From NCBI GenBank assembly GCA_030615365.1, contig JAUWZM010000039.1:1-24695 (forward strand): a DNA stretch of 24,695 nucleotides, written 5' to 3'. This DNA is from Candidatus Aerophobota bacterium. Its GTDB lineage: Bacteria; Aerophobota; Aerophobia; Aerophobales; B3-G15. Each line of letters starts with the position of its first letter. Positions within the stretch are counted from its first letter, which is position 1. Below the pieces are notes generated by a model that saw nothing but the letters and a program-made list of their open reading frames with translations, was not told the origin of the DNA and did no database searches. The position numbers and the translations under genes are program-made. This document shows positions 7,038 through 13,220 of the stretch, piece after piece.

Positions 7038-7085
7038 TTGACAACAAACTATAGGACGGTATAATACTATTATAAGAGTATTATA
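7038..7085 (+). promoter_or_regulatory. consensus sigma-70 promoter with palindrome over the -10 box
   Basis: TTGACA (7038-7043), a 16-bp spacer and TATAAT (7060-7065) match the consensus hexamers exactly. A 9-bp inverted repeat TATAATACT / AGTATTATA (7060-7085, 8-bp gap) starts at the -10 box, so a bound regulator would block transcription. The next coding trace is the transposase fossil, so the original target gene may be lost. A related promoter with a different palindrome lies at 15152. Confidence 0.65.
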
Positions 7086-7149
7086 TAAAATACATTGATA
7101 TCTCTTCGTAGAAGGGAAAAGATATGTTTGCAATAATCTCCCCGGTGTT

Positions 7150-7287
7150 ACTTCATATATAGTGAGCAATATTAATAATTATTCTTCTGTAAAGTATCTT
7201 CAAAACTACGTCAATAAGTTCTGTTTTAGATTTAACAATCGGAATGGAAATATGTTTGATTTGGTGCTAAAGCAGACAATAATTTAA
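7150..7287 (+). mobile_element. IS1595-type transposase, C-terminal remnant
   Basis: An open stretch ending at TAA 7285-7287 encodes YLQNYVNKFCFRFNNRNGNM followed by FDLVLK. The pattern (K-Y-L-Q-x-Y-x-N-x-F-x-F-R-F-N-x-R, then M-F-D-L) is the end of the ISXO2-like transposase domain of IS1595-family elements. Only about 45 codons remain; there is no start, no upstream catalytic part and no visible terminal inverted repeat. It stops 17 bp before the next gene, so the insertion edge may have brought the 7305/7559 pair under a new upstream sequence. Confidence 0.7.
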
Positions 7288-7304
7288 AACGAAGGAGATA
7301 TCAA

Positions 7305-7550
7305 ATGATTAAGCCACTAGAAAAAGAATTCAAGTATTATTTAGATAATCAAGATGAACTTGTCAAAAAATATAACGGGAAAGTTATAGTAATAAAAAAC
7401 TGTACCGTCATAGGTGAATATGATAGCGAATTGGAGGCTATTCAAGAGACATCCAAAAAAGAGGAATTCGGTACCTTTTTGGTCCAAAAATGTGAACCAG
7501 GAATAGATAGCTATACGCAGATGTATAATTCAAGAGTTACTTTTGCTTAA
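7305..7550 (+). CDS. small conserved partner protein of a retropepsin-like gene
   Basis: An 81-residue soluble protein behind a strong AAGGAGAT site. It opens with a helix (EKEFKYYLDNQDELVKKY), continues with a strand pair (KVIVIKNCTVIGEYDS), then a helix (ELEAIQETSKK) and a final FGTFLVQKCEPG. I recall small proteins of this type (DUF5678-like) next to retropepsin-like genes in many bacteria, from memory and not checked. No catalytic residues are seen. It precedes the aspartic-protease gene by 8 bp, so the two are co-translated and probably work together, perhaps as substrate, inhibitor or adaptor; that is inference. Confidence 0.75.
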   Translation: MIKPLEKEFKYYLDNQDELVKKYNGKVIVIKNCTVIGEYDSELEAIQETSKKEEFGTFLVQKCEPGIDSYTQMYNSRVTFA

Positions 7551-7558
7551 GGAATTAG

Positions 7559-8134
7559 ATGGTAAATAAAATTAATTGCTTTACCTCAGTCTATTCAGGA
7601 AAGTCAAACGTTTTGATAAATAAAGTTTCTATCACTGCGGCTTATTCTCCTCTTGAACTATCAAAGGATACTATTTATAAGAATTTTTTCGCTATCTGGG
7701 ATACTGGGGCTACGAATACAGTTATTACTGCGAGGATCGCTAAAGATTGTGGGTTGAGACCCATTTCGATGACTAAAGTATATCATCCAGGCGGAGAAAC
7801 AGAAAATGCTAATGTATATTTAGTGAATATCCGTCTCCCAAACAAGGTAGAAGTTTATAATCTCAGAGTAACCGAAGGAATACTGAGGGGACAAGCCGAT
7901 GTACTAGTTGGCATGGATATAATAGGTAGTGGTGATTTCGCCGTCACTAATCATAATGGAAAAACGGTTTTCTCATTTAGGATTCCATCAATTGAGCGAA
8001 TAGACTTTGTTAAACAGCTTTCCAAGAAAAACAAACCAATCAGAGTGCCTTTAGAAGTAGCGAGAAATGCTCCGTGTCCTTGCGGAAGTGGGAAAAAATA
8101 TAAGAACTGCTGTCTTAAAAAGAAACCTATATAA
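7559..8134 (+). CDS. retropepsin-like aspartic protease with C-terminal SEC-C zinc motif
   Basis: A 191-residue protein. IWDTGATNTVI (D48-T49-G50-A51) is the retropepsin active-site loop, and ADVLVGMDIIG (residues 113-123) is the hydrophobic-hydrophobic-Gly segment seen near the end of single-domain aspartic proteases, which work as dimers. Residues 169-185 (RNAPCPCGSGKKYKNCC) are a SEC-C zinc motif with C173, C175, C184 and C185, as at the end of SecA, a module that binds protein or ribosome partners. The fusion suggests a protease steered to particular cytoplasmic clients. No signal peptide or membrane segment is present. It follows the gene at 7305 by 8 bp. The first 45 residues are beta-rich. 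Activity is not proven, but the catalytic triplet is intact. Confidence 0.88.
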   Translation: MVNKINCFTSVYSGKSNVLINKVSITAAYSPLELSKDTIYKNFFAIWDTGATNTVITARIAKDCGLRPISMTKVYHPGGETENANVYLVNIRLPNKVEVYNLRVTEGILRGQADVLVGMDIIGSGDFAVTNHNGKTVFSFRIPSIERIDFVKQLSKKNKPIRVPLEVARNAPCPCGSGKKYKNCCLKKKPI

Positions 8135-8884
8135 AAACGGAGTATGCCCTTCAAGTAGGCCCGGGTGAAAGGGAAATGAATGACCCTTATAAAGGCCCAC
8201 CGCAGAACCAATTTGTTCATTGATTATAAATATAACTTTCTCAAATAAATTAGCCCTGATGCCAAAGGAAACCAGGATTATAGAACCTTACCGAGCAATA
8301 ACAAAAAAAGCTCGATAAAGAATAGTATGATCCTCCCTTTTAAAACATTTTTCCTGGAGGTTACCTCTTTTAAGTGAACGGAAACGTACTATTTCAGAAC
8401 AATCTCATGTACACTTCACCGAATTTTTGTCGACCTCTTCAACACCAAGGGTTTCAAAGAACTATATATATTTTAATCATAACCAAAAATTAAGGCTTGC
8501 CAAGTGCATAGTTCCGAAATAAATAAGTAATAAATCAAACAAAATGTTCGGTTAATCCTATGACCATTTGAAGACCATTCCCTACCAAAAAAGAGTAAAA
8601 TTGACATAAAAAGATACAAATTAAGAATAATGAAAAAAGAGCTAAAAATAGGGATTGATAAGGAAAACAAGCTAATAATAAGCATAATAAACAAATCCTT
8701 AAAATCTACCTTGCCGACTCCTATCGTCGGCTCCAAACTGCTAAACCCTTATGCATAACCATTTCATTCAGGCTGGAATAACGGTAGGTTCCTATATACT
8801 TGGTATGTGCAATCGGCTCGGGATACTGAAAAAAAATGAAGAGGGTTGAAAAACAAAAAATAATTTATAGATTGAGGTGAAAAA
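8135..8884 (+). other. 750-bp gap without a supported gene
   Basis: I see only very short frames here (for example ATG 8260, 19 codons, starting MPKETRII), none with a ribosome-binding site. The right part contains a fossil coding repeat (8597-8758), and just before 8885 there is the ribosome-binding site of the next gene. On the minus strand FETLGVEEVDKNSVK (about 8410-8460) could be a gene scrap, but it is too short to support. Confidence 0.5.
8597..8758 (+). repeat. fossil coding repeat, copy A (paired with 15465-15611)
   Basis: A 53-codon open stretch reads KIDIKRYKLRIMKKELKIGI, then KENKLIISIINKSLKS, then TPIVGSKLLNPYA and a stop. The copy at 15465 gives the same protein pattern, with mostly conservative changes and one internal stop, so both derive from the C-terminal end of the same protein family, which I cannot name. 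It contains a perfect 6-bp hairpin GCCGAC/GTCGGC (8713-8731). No start codon with a ribosome-binding site is present. Confidence 0.6.
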
Positions 8885-9271
8885 ATGGAAGACAAAAAAC
8901 CAAGTGTAGGAAAAGGAAGAGCATGGGCATTCGCTGGGTTATCCTTCGTTGCTTGCATCCTTTTCGGTACAGGCATTGGTCTGCTCTTTGGTAGACCCGA
9001 TGTCGGTGCAACCATAGGCGTAGGAGCTGGATTTCTTGTGATGGCTCTTATTGGCCTAAGAGCCGTTGAGCCAACCCCAATTACTGTAAGGTTGCCAAGA
9101 AGCTTTGGGAGAGTTGCCTTATGCGTTATAGGCGTTCTCGTAATCGTATGTGGCATTTTCATATTATATGATGTGTATCTTCTATACCCTTGGGGTGCAG
9201 GTATTGGAACGATAGTTATAGGGCTGGTTATTTTTCTAGAGGGGTTAGTTGCAGGACATAAAAAGGGATAA
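8885..9271 (+). CDS. four-helix membrane protein, function unknown
   Basis: A 128-residue protein behind a good GAGGTGAAAAA site. Membrane segments fall at about residues 13-34, 41-58, 77-95 and 100-121, leaving only short polar loops and a basic end (AGHKKG). The first two segments are glycine-rich (GTGIGLLFGR, GATIGVGAGF). This pattern is common in small hypothetical membrane proteins and gives no function. A long minus-strand frame opposite is a proline-rich shadow. No partner gene is close on either side. Confidence 0.7.
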   Translation: MEDKKPSVGKGRAWAFAGLSFVACILFGTGIGLLFGRPDVGATIGVGAGFLVMALIGLRAVEPTPITVRLPRSFGRVALCVIGVLVIVCGIFILYDVYLLYPWGAGIGTIVIGLVIFLEGLVAGHKKG

Positions 9272-9633
9272 TCAAAATAGTACGACAGCGTATAACATTT
9301 TCTAAGATGTGCCAATGCCTTTTTAGGAATTAAATCTCAGCCATAAGATATATTCCCCCATTTTGCTTCAATAATTGCTTTTTCTAATTGCTCATGCACA
9401 CACGAGAACCAACTCAACAAAAGCGAATTTTTGTGTATAATTGAGTTAGACGAGAAAAACATCTCTACTACAAACCTTACGAATTTTCTTTGGCCACGAC
9501 CGTTTGACAACCACTGATATTTACCTTAATTTATCTTTAAGGAATGCCATTAGGGAGTTTTTAAGTAAGTGGTAGATGCAATAAAGCACTCGAGACATTC
9601 GTTAGATTTTCATTAAAATATGGAGGATATGAA
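9272..9633 (+). other. 360-bp gap with one promoter-like repeat
   Basis: It begins with GTATAACA just after the upstream gene and contains the promoter-like element at 9414-9441 and GTTAGAC at 9445-9451. The minus strand at 9270-9395 could code for a short piece (IIEAKWGNISYG, stop, DLIPKKALAHLRKC), which looks like decayed protein but is unsupported otherwise. GTTAGAT (9602-9608) lies 26 bp before the protease gene. Confidence 0.45.
9414..9441 (+). promoter_or_regulatory. putative promoter, copy 1 of a repeated element
   Basis: TCAACA, a 16-bp spacer and TATAAT. The surrounding 40 bp (CCAACTCAACAAAAGCGAAT onward) recurs at 12497-12535 with about 80% identity, where the boxes are TTAACA and TATGAT at the same spacing. 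The outer AACTCAA/TTGAGTT can form a 7-bp stem around the element. It points towards the protease gene, 190 bp away. Confidence 0.5.
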
Positions 9634-10545
9634 ATGGTTTCTAATATCATTAAAATAACTGTCCTTTCAACAGTTTTTTTACTTTCATGGGGCAATGCTG
9701 TCATAGCATCTCCAATAGCTAAAACGTGGATTTACGCAACCATTCTAATTGAAAATGAGTGGGGAGGCAAGGGGACGGGTTTCCTCGTTTCTAGAGAGAC
9801 TAGTAATGATAAAGGTAAGATTTTTTTGTGCACAAACAAACATGTGCTAAATAAAAACAAAAAGCTAAGAGAAAGAGCCACGAAAATTACTTGCTATATA
9901 AATATTGAAGAAAAAGATGGAACAGTAGTCGGTAAAAACGTTAAGATACCTCTTGTTTTCAGTGATGGAACCAGAAGATGGAGAGAACATCCTGATGATT
10001 TTGTCGATGTGCTCGTTTTTGATATAACTAATCTTATAATAGCTATCCCTTCAATGGTTAGAAAATGGGCCTCTTACGATTTATTTGTAGATGAAAAAAT
10101 ATTAAAAGAACAAGATATAACAATTGGGGAAGATGTAATGATAATAGGTTATCCAAGCGGATTTGTGCAAGGGGAGACAAATTTTCCAATTGTTCGCCAA
10201 GGTATAATTGCATCCCAAATTGGGCAAAAATACATTGAAATAATAAAAGATAAGCAAGGGAATGTTGTTGAGAAAAAGATTTATAGAGGTTTTTTAATTG
10301 ACGGTGGACTTATTCCTGGTTCAAGCGGAAGTCCTGTTATTTTGAAACCAGTTATAGGAAGATATATTGGTAGTGATATCAACTTTGGCCCAACGAAACC
10401 TTATCTCCTTGGTATTGTAGCTGAAACACGATATGCTGGAATAAGTACGAACGAAGAAGAGACAATACCTTCTTTTGCTGACTTAGGTATAGCTTTTGAC
10501 GCGATAACCATCAAAGAGACCATAGAGCTCTTTTTTAATGATTAA
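9634..10545 (+). CDS. secreted trypsin-like serine protease
   Basis: A 303-residue protein starting behind GGAGGATATG. Residues 1-25 are a signal peptide (hydrophobic core VLSTVFLLSWG, likely cut near AVIA-S). The chymotrypsin-fold catalytic residues are all visible: His70 in CTNKHVL, Asp125 in DFVDVLVFD, and Ser231 in GLIPGSSGSPV. GKGTGFLV (residues 45-52) is the usual first strand before the histidine, and MIIGYPSGF (169-177) and LLGIVAE are further core strands. The absence of a PDZ domain separates it from DegP/HtrA. It should act in the periplasm or outside the cell. Substrate unknown. It is a single gene with a long gap on each side, and its upstream promoter may be the element at 9414. 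Confidence 0.87.
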   Translation: MVSNIIKITVLSTVFLLSWGNAVIASPIAKTWIYATILIENEWGGKGTGFLVSRETSNDKGKIFLCTNKHVLNKNKKLRERATKITCYINIEEKDGTVVGKNVKIPLVFSDGTRRWREHPDDFVDVLVFDITNLIIAIPSMVRKWASYDLFVDEKILKEQDITIGEDVMIIGYPSGFVQGETNFPIVRQGIIASQIGQKYIEIIKDKQGNVVEKKIYRGFLIDGGLIPGSSGSPVILKPVIGRYIGSDINFGPTKPYLLGIVAETRYAGISTNEEETIPSFADLGIAFDAITIKETIELFFND

Positions 10546-10654
10546 GTAGATATAACTTACCAATGGAATTGTCTTACTTTGTGCAAGGCAGGATATAACT
10601 ACTGAACTGATGTTCTTATCTCCCGGAACCTATTCCTTTTAGAAACCATCGACG

Positions 10655-10735
10655 TTTACCCAAATCCATCTCCAAAAAGTTTACTCTTAATTTGTTAGCA
10701 GAATATAGAAAATAGGGTAATTTTGGGTTGTTAGA
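10655..10735 (+). repeat. dispersed palindromic intergenic repeat, copy 3
   Basis: It shares TTTACCCAAAT, CATCTCCAAAAA, TTACTCTTAATTTGTTAGCA and GAATATAGAAAATAGGGTAA with the other copies and ends TTGGGTTGTTAGATC. The final GTTAGATC is the near-complement of GATATAAC at 10550-10557, just after the upstream stop, so the whole 180-bp interval could fold with that outer pair. The next gene begins at 10834. Confidence 0.75.
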
Positions 10736-10833
10736 TCTTAGAATAGAGACATAATAATTTGGGGGTATAAGTGAGGTGGGTTGGATATGAATAGTTGTAT
10801 GAAATTGCGAATAGTATATGACAGGAGGGGAAA

Positions 10834-11343
10834 ATGTTAGTTAAAATTATCAAATTGCCACAATCCAGAGCTGTTTCTTTTCATATAAAAGATAGCGAAA
10901 CTCCTGAACGAGATGGTTGGTCATTGATGAAGAAATGGGCAGTAACCAATAATATATTTGATAGCCCGACAGATCATCAAATCTATGGACGTAATAATCC
11001 AGTACCTATCGATAATCCACCCTTACGAGGTTATGAGTTTTTGGTGACTATTCCTGATGATCATAAAGTTAGTGGAGATATTACTGAGGTTAATTTTCCA
11101 GGTGGATTGTATGCTGTTGTTACAAGTAAAGGGTTGAAACAGATGGTAGCGAATTGGAATAAATTAATGGAATGGATTGAGAATAATCCAGGTTATTCTT
11201 TTGGTTACCCAGAGGATTATGATTATAAGAATCAACCATCTCTTGAGCTTGAACAGCACCTTCATTTTCATCTTACATCGGATGATGAAAACGAAGAGAA
11301 TTTTTTAATTGATTATTACTTTCCCATTAAGGAAAATAAATAG
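10834..11343 (+). CDS. GyrI-like / AraC-type effector-binding domain protein
   Basis: A 169-residue soluble protein behind CAGGAGGGGAAA. It is a stand-alone small-molecule-binding domain: it opens VKIIKLPQSRAVSFHIKDSE, has DGWSLMKKWA, then IYGRNNPVP, the strand GYEFLVTIPDD and FPGGLYAVVTSKGLKQM, the repeated strand-helix order of the GyrI/SOUL fold found at the end of AraC and MerR regulators (Rob, BmrR). No DNA-binding domain is attached, so it may bind or sequester a ligand, or act on another protein as GyrI (SbmC) does on gyrase. The glutamate expected near the C-terminus is plausible among SLELEQHLHFHL. It is a single gene; a hairpin follows its stop codon. Confidence 0.78.
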   Translation: MLVKIIKLPQSRAVSFHIKDSETPERDGWSLMKKWAVTNNIFDSPTDHQIYGRNNPVPIDNPPLRGYEFLVTIPDDHKVSGDITEVNFPGGLYAVVTSKGLKQMVANWNKLMEWIENNPGYSFGYPEDYDYKNQPSLELEQHLHFHLTSDDENEENFLIDYYFPIKENK

Positions 11344-11360
11344 TAACCGTTCGCAACTTC

Positions 11361-11430
11361 ATATAACACAGACTATCCAAAATTGCCTACCGATGGTCGA
11401 AAACTTCGGATAGTCTGAAAAAGTTAGACG
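11361..11430 (+). other. attC-like long hairpin
   Basis: Directly after the effector-binding gene: TATAAC (11362-11367), then CAGACTATCC (11369-11378), a 29-base centre, the exact complement GGATAGTCTG (11408-11417), AAAAA, and GTTAGAC (11423-11429). TAAC and GTTA pair outside the 10-bp inner stem. This is the box order of an integron attC site (left box, inner stem, right box GTTRRRY) and the length (70 bp) fits. It is too distant from the T-rich tail expected of a terminator, so that reading is less likely. There is no integrase in the window. Confidence 0.5.
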
Positions 11431-11563
11431 AGATTGCCGTGAAGGGGGTTATTAAGGGACAATAACTCAAAAGAGATCCTGGGAAAGCACTGGGATTCTC
11501 GGGTTGACAGGAAAGTTGGTCGTGAAGATGAAGAGGTAAACAAATAATAGAAAGGAGAAAAAG

Positions 11564-11836
11564 ATGAACAAGGCAGGGTTGGTAAAGGCAGTGAGTTATG
11601 AGACAGGGATGACCCAGAAAGATGCCGGGAATGTAGTAAGTGCTATAACTGAGAGTATTGCAGATGCTCTTTCTAACGGTGAGAAAGTAACTTTGGTAGG
11701 CTTTGGCACTTTTAAGGTAAGGGAGAGAAAGGCAAGAAGAGGAGTGAATCCTCAAACAGGAAAAATAATACAGATACCAGCTAAGAAGGTGCCTAAATTT
11801 GTGCCTGGGAAGAATTTAAAAGAGAGGGTGAGGTAA
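11564..11836 (+). CDS. hup: DNA-binding protein HU
   Basis: A 90-residue protein of normal HU length. It starts with NKAGLVKAVSYETG and has the TLVGFGTFKVRERKARRGVNPQTG stretch, which carries the conserved GFGTF turn and the DNA-gripping arm (RxARxGxNPxTG), then KVPKFVPGKNLKERV as the last helix. HU dimers bind and bend DNA and compact the nucleoid. The leader GAAAGGAGAAAAAG is a strong ribosome-binding site and is shared with an HU relic at 18641. A weak TTGACA lies at about 11513. The membrane gene at 11878 follows by 41 bp and may share the transcript. Three HU fragments sit within the next 7 kb. Confidence 0.95.
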   Translation: MNKAGLVKAVSYETGMTQKDAGNVVSAITESIADALSNGEKVTLVGFGTFKVRERKARRGVNPQTGKIIQIPAKKVPKFVPGKNLKERVR

Positions 11837-11877
11837 AGGATAAACTAATCAAAAGATGAGAGAGGAGGTGAGAAAAA

Positions 11878-12333
11878 ATGCAAGCGTCATCAGTTAAGAT
11901 CGCCTGGAAAGTTATGTTGGCTGTGGGCATCCTTATGATCATCATTGGGTTACTTATGATATTCATAACAAAAACCATGTTTGCACCTGATTTTACTGCA
12001 TTTACAACACAGAGCTGGTCTGATTTTTTAGCCAGCAACCCAAAACCAGCTGAACTATTTATAATGATAGAGAGGATGTCTGGCATCATGATTCTCGTAA
12101 CAGGTCTTTTTGTTGCGCTCGTTTCTTGGAAAAGTTATAGCAAAGCTGAAAAGTGGTCTTGGTATACACTTTTAGTAACTGGCGTGATAGGTTGGGCGAG
12201 TTCGCTAACTTACTACATCATAATAGGGGATTTGACAGGTAGGATAGTGACCATACTGGGGAGTGTGCTTTTTATCATTGCCATAGCACTTCCAGCAAAA
12301 GCTATTTTGGGCAAGAAGGCTGCTGAAGAATAA
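11878..12333 (+). CDS. four-helix membrane protein, function unknown, downstream of HU
   Basis: A 151-residue protein behind GAGGAGGTGAGAAAAA, a near-ideal ribosome-binding site. Membrane segments lie at about residues 9-30, 62-81, 94-113 and 120-139, with a 30-residue loop after the first helix (FAPDFTAFTTQSWSDFLASN) and a short basic end. No catalytic or transport motif is visible. It lies 41 bp after HU, and a terminator follows immediately after its stop codon, so HU and this gene appear to form one transcript. A role in the HU-linked response is unproven. Confidence 0.75.
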   Translation: MQASSVKIAWKVMLAVGILMIIIGLLMIFITKTMFAPDFTAFTTQSWSDFLASNPKPAELFIMIERMSGIMILVTGLFVALVSWKSYSKAEKWSWYTLLVTGVIGWASSLTYYIIIGDLTGRIVTILGSVLFIIAIALPAKAILGKKAAEE

Positions 12334-12361
12334 CAGGGCGTAAAACTGTCGCTCTGTTTTT
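12333..12361 (+). terminator. rho-independent terminator after the HU/membrane-protein pair
   Basis: An 8-bp stem ACAGGGCG / CGCTCTGT (one G-U pair, 9-base loop) followed by TTTTT at 12357-12361. It begins inside the stop codon of the membrane gene. Confidence 0.7.
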
Positions 12362-12367
12362 AAGAAT

Positions 12368-12395
12368 AGTCAGGGGTGAAATTCCACCCCTGACT
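12368..12395 (+). terminator. perfect 11-bp hairpin
   Basis: AGTCAGGGGTG / CACCCCTGACT with a 6-base loop. There is no T-run on the plus strand, so it is either a back-up stop for transcription or a protein-binding palindrome. On the minus strand the sequence after the stem is ATTCTTAAAAAC, also a poor tail. Confidence 0.45.
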
Positions 12396-12502
12396 AAAGA
12401 ATAAATGTTGACTTCCTATATGTTAGTCTAAGGATTATTGGTAGGGTAGATGAATAAAAAAGTGTAAGGAGTCGAAATTCTACCTTAATCTGTTAGCCAA
12501 GC

Positions 12503-12530
12503 TTAACAAAAAGTGAATTTTGTGTATGAT
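12503..12530 (+). promoter_or_regulatory. putative promoter, copy 2 of a repeated element
   Basis: TTAACA, a 16-bp spacer and TATGAT, 54 bp before the Nudix start codon. It is the second copy of the element at 9414, with the same spacing and surroundings. It is likely to drive the Nudix gene. Confidence 0.5.
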
Positions 12531-12584
12531 TTGAATAGAGTGACATTGGTCCTGTGCTATTTGTCGGGTTTGGGAGGAAAAGTA

Positions 12585-13049
12585 ATGTCAAGATCCCCAT
12601 TTCAGGTGTTAATTATTCCCTTCCGCAAGAATAAGAATGGAAGTTTTGAATACGCAATGCTTAAGAGATCGGATGAACCATATTGGCAAACCATTGCGGG
12701 AGGTGGTGAAGATAATGAAACCCCTATTGAGGCAGCAAAAAGAGAGACGTTGGAAGAAACAAGTATTCCTAAGACTGCAAAATATTATTCGTTGAAGACA
12801 ATTGCTTCTATACCAGTTTATCATTTTAGTGCTCAAGATGTATGGCCAAAAGACTTATATGTTATTCCAGGATATTACTTTGCCGTCGATTGTTCAGATT
12901 TCAAGATAAAACTATCATTTGAGCATACAGAACACAAATGGTTAGAGTATGAAGATGCTCTAAAATTACCGCAATGGGATACGGATAAAACAGCTGTTTG
13001 GGAACTAAATGAGAGATTATTGAACAATGATTTGAGGTCTGCTGAATAA
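12585..13049 (+). CDS. Nudix hydrolase, dihydroneopterin-triphosphate-pyrophosphatase-like
   Basis: A 154-residue protein. The ATG at 12585 is preferred over the longer in-frame start at 12513 because GGGAGG lies eight bases before it and the family starts here. The Nudix box GGGEDNETPIEAAKRETLEE matches G-x5-E-x7-R-E-x-x-E-E, with serine in place of the usual late glycine. Metal and diphosphate are bound by its glutamates. The ending (FEHTEHKWLEYEDALKLP, WDTDKTAVWELNERL) resembles NudB, which removes pyrophosphate from dihydroneopterin triphosphate in folate synthesis and can act on dATP. Substrate is therefore uncertain. The gene is alone, with a promoter-like repeat upstream and a long palindrome downstream. 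Confidence 0.85.
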   Translation: MSRSPFQVLIIPFRKNKNGSFEYAMLKRSDEPYWQTIAGGGEDNETPIEAAKRETLEETSIPKTAKYYSLKTIASIPVYHFSAQDVWPKDLYVIPGYYFAVDCSDFKIKLSFEHTEHKWLEYEDALKLPQWDTDKTAVWELNERLLNNDLRSAE

Positions 13050-13150
13050 AGTAATTTTGGACGGATATGTTTCTAAGGTACTATAGCTATATATGTAATA
13101 GATATGTTAATTGGTTTTCATCTAACATTGTCCGTCTCCATCATTACTTT
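13048..13150 (+). repeat. 103-bp imperfect palindrome after the Nudix gene
   Basis: The outer arms AAAGTAAT (13048-13055) and ATTACTTT (13143-13150) are exact complements. The next inner blocks GGACGGATATG and CATTGTCCGTC also pair in large part. The centre (about 55 bases) is AT-rich. There is no T-run after the structure. It could be a terminator-like stem, a degenerate miniature element or a structured RNA; I cannot distinguish these. The box order does not fit attC, because its only RYYYAAC-type box lies inside the right arm. Confidence 0.55.
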
Positions 13151-13220
13151 GATCAACAATTTTTGCAGGAAAATTGACTGATAAACTTAGTTCTGCAATA
13201 ACTGATTTGGGGTATACAAG

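Noticed and set aside
7159..7164. Alternative start of the small partner protein inside the IS1595 relic
   Set aside because: The relic frame ends at 7287 in its own stop; the 7305 ATG has a strong ribosome-binding site.
8764..9315. 183-codon minus-strand frame opposite the membrane gene at 8885
   Set aside because: Proline- and threonine-rich shadow with no ribosome-binding site or domain; the plus strand has a good start site and clear membrane helices.
12513..12584. Longer N-terminus of the Nudix protein
   Set aside because: The added 24 residues overlap the promoter-like repeat and lack a ribosome-binding site; ATG 12585 has GGGAGG at the proper distance.
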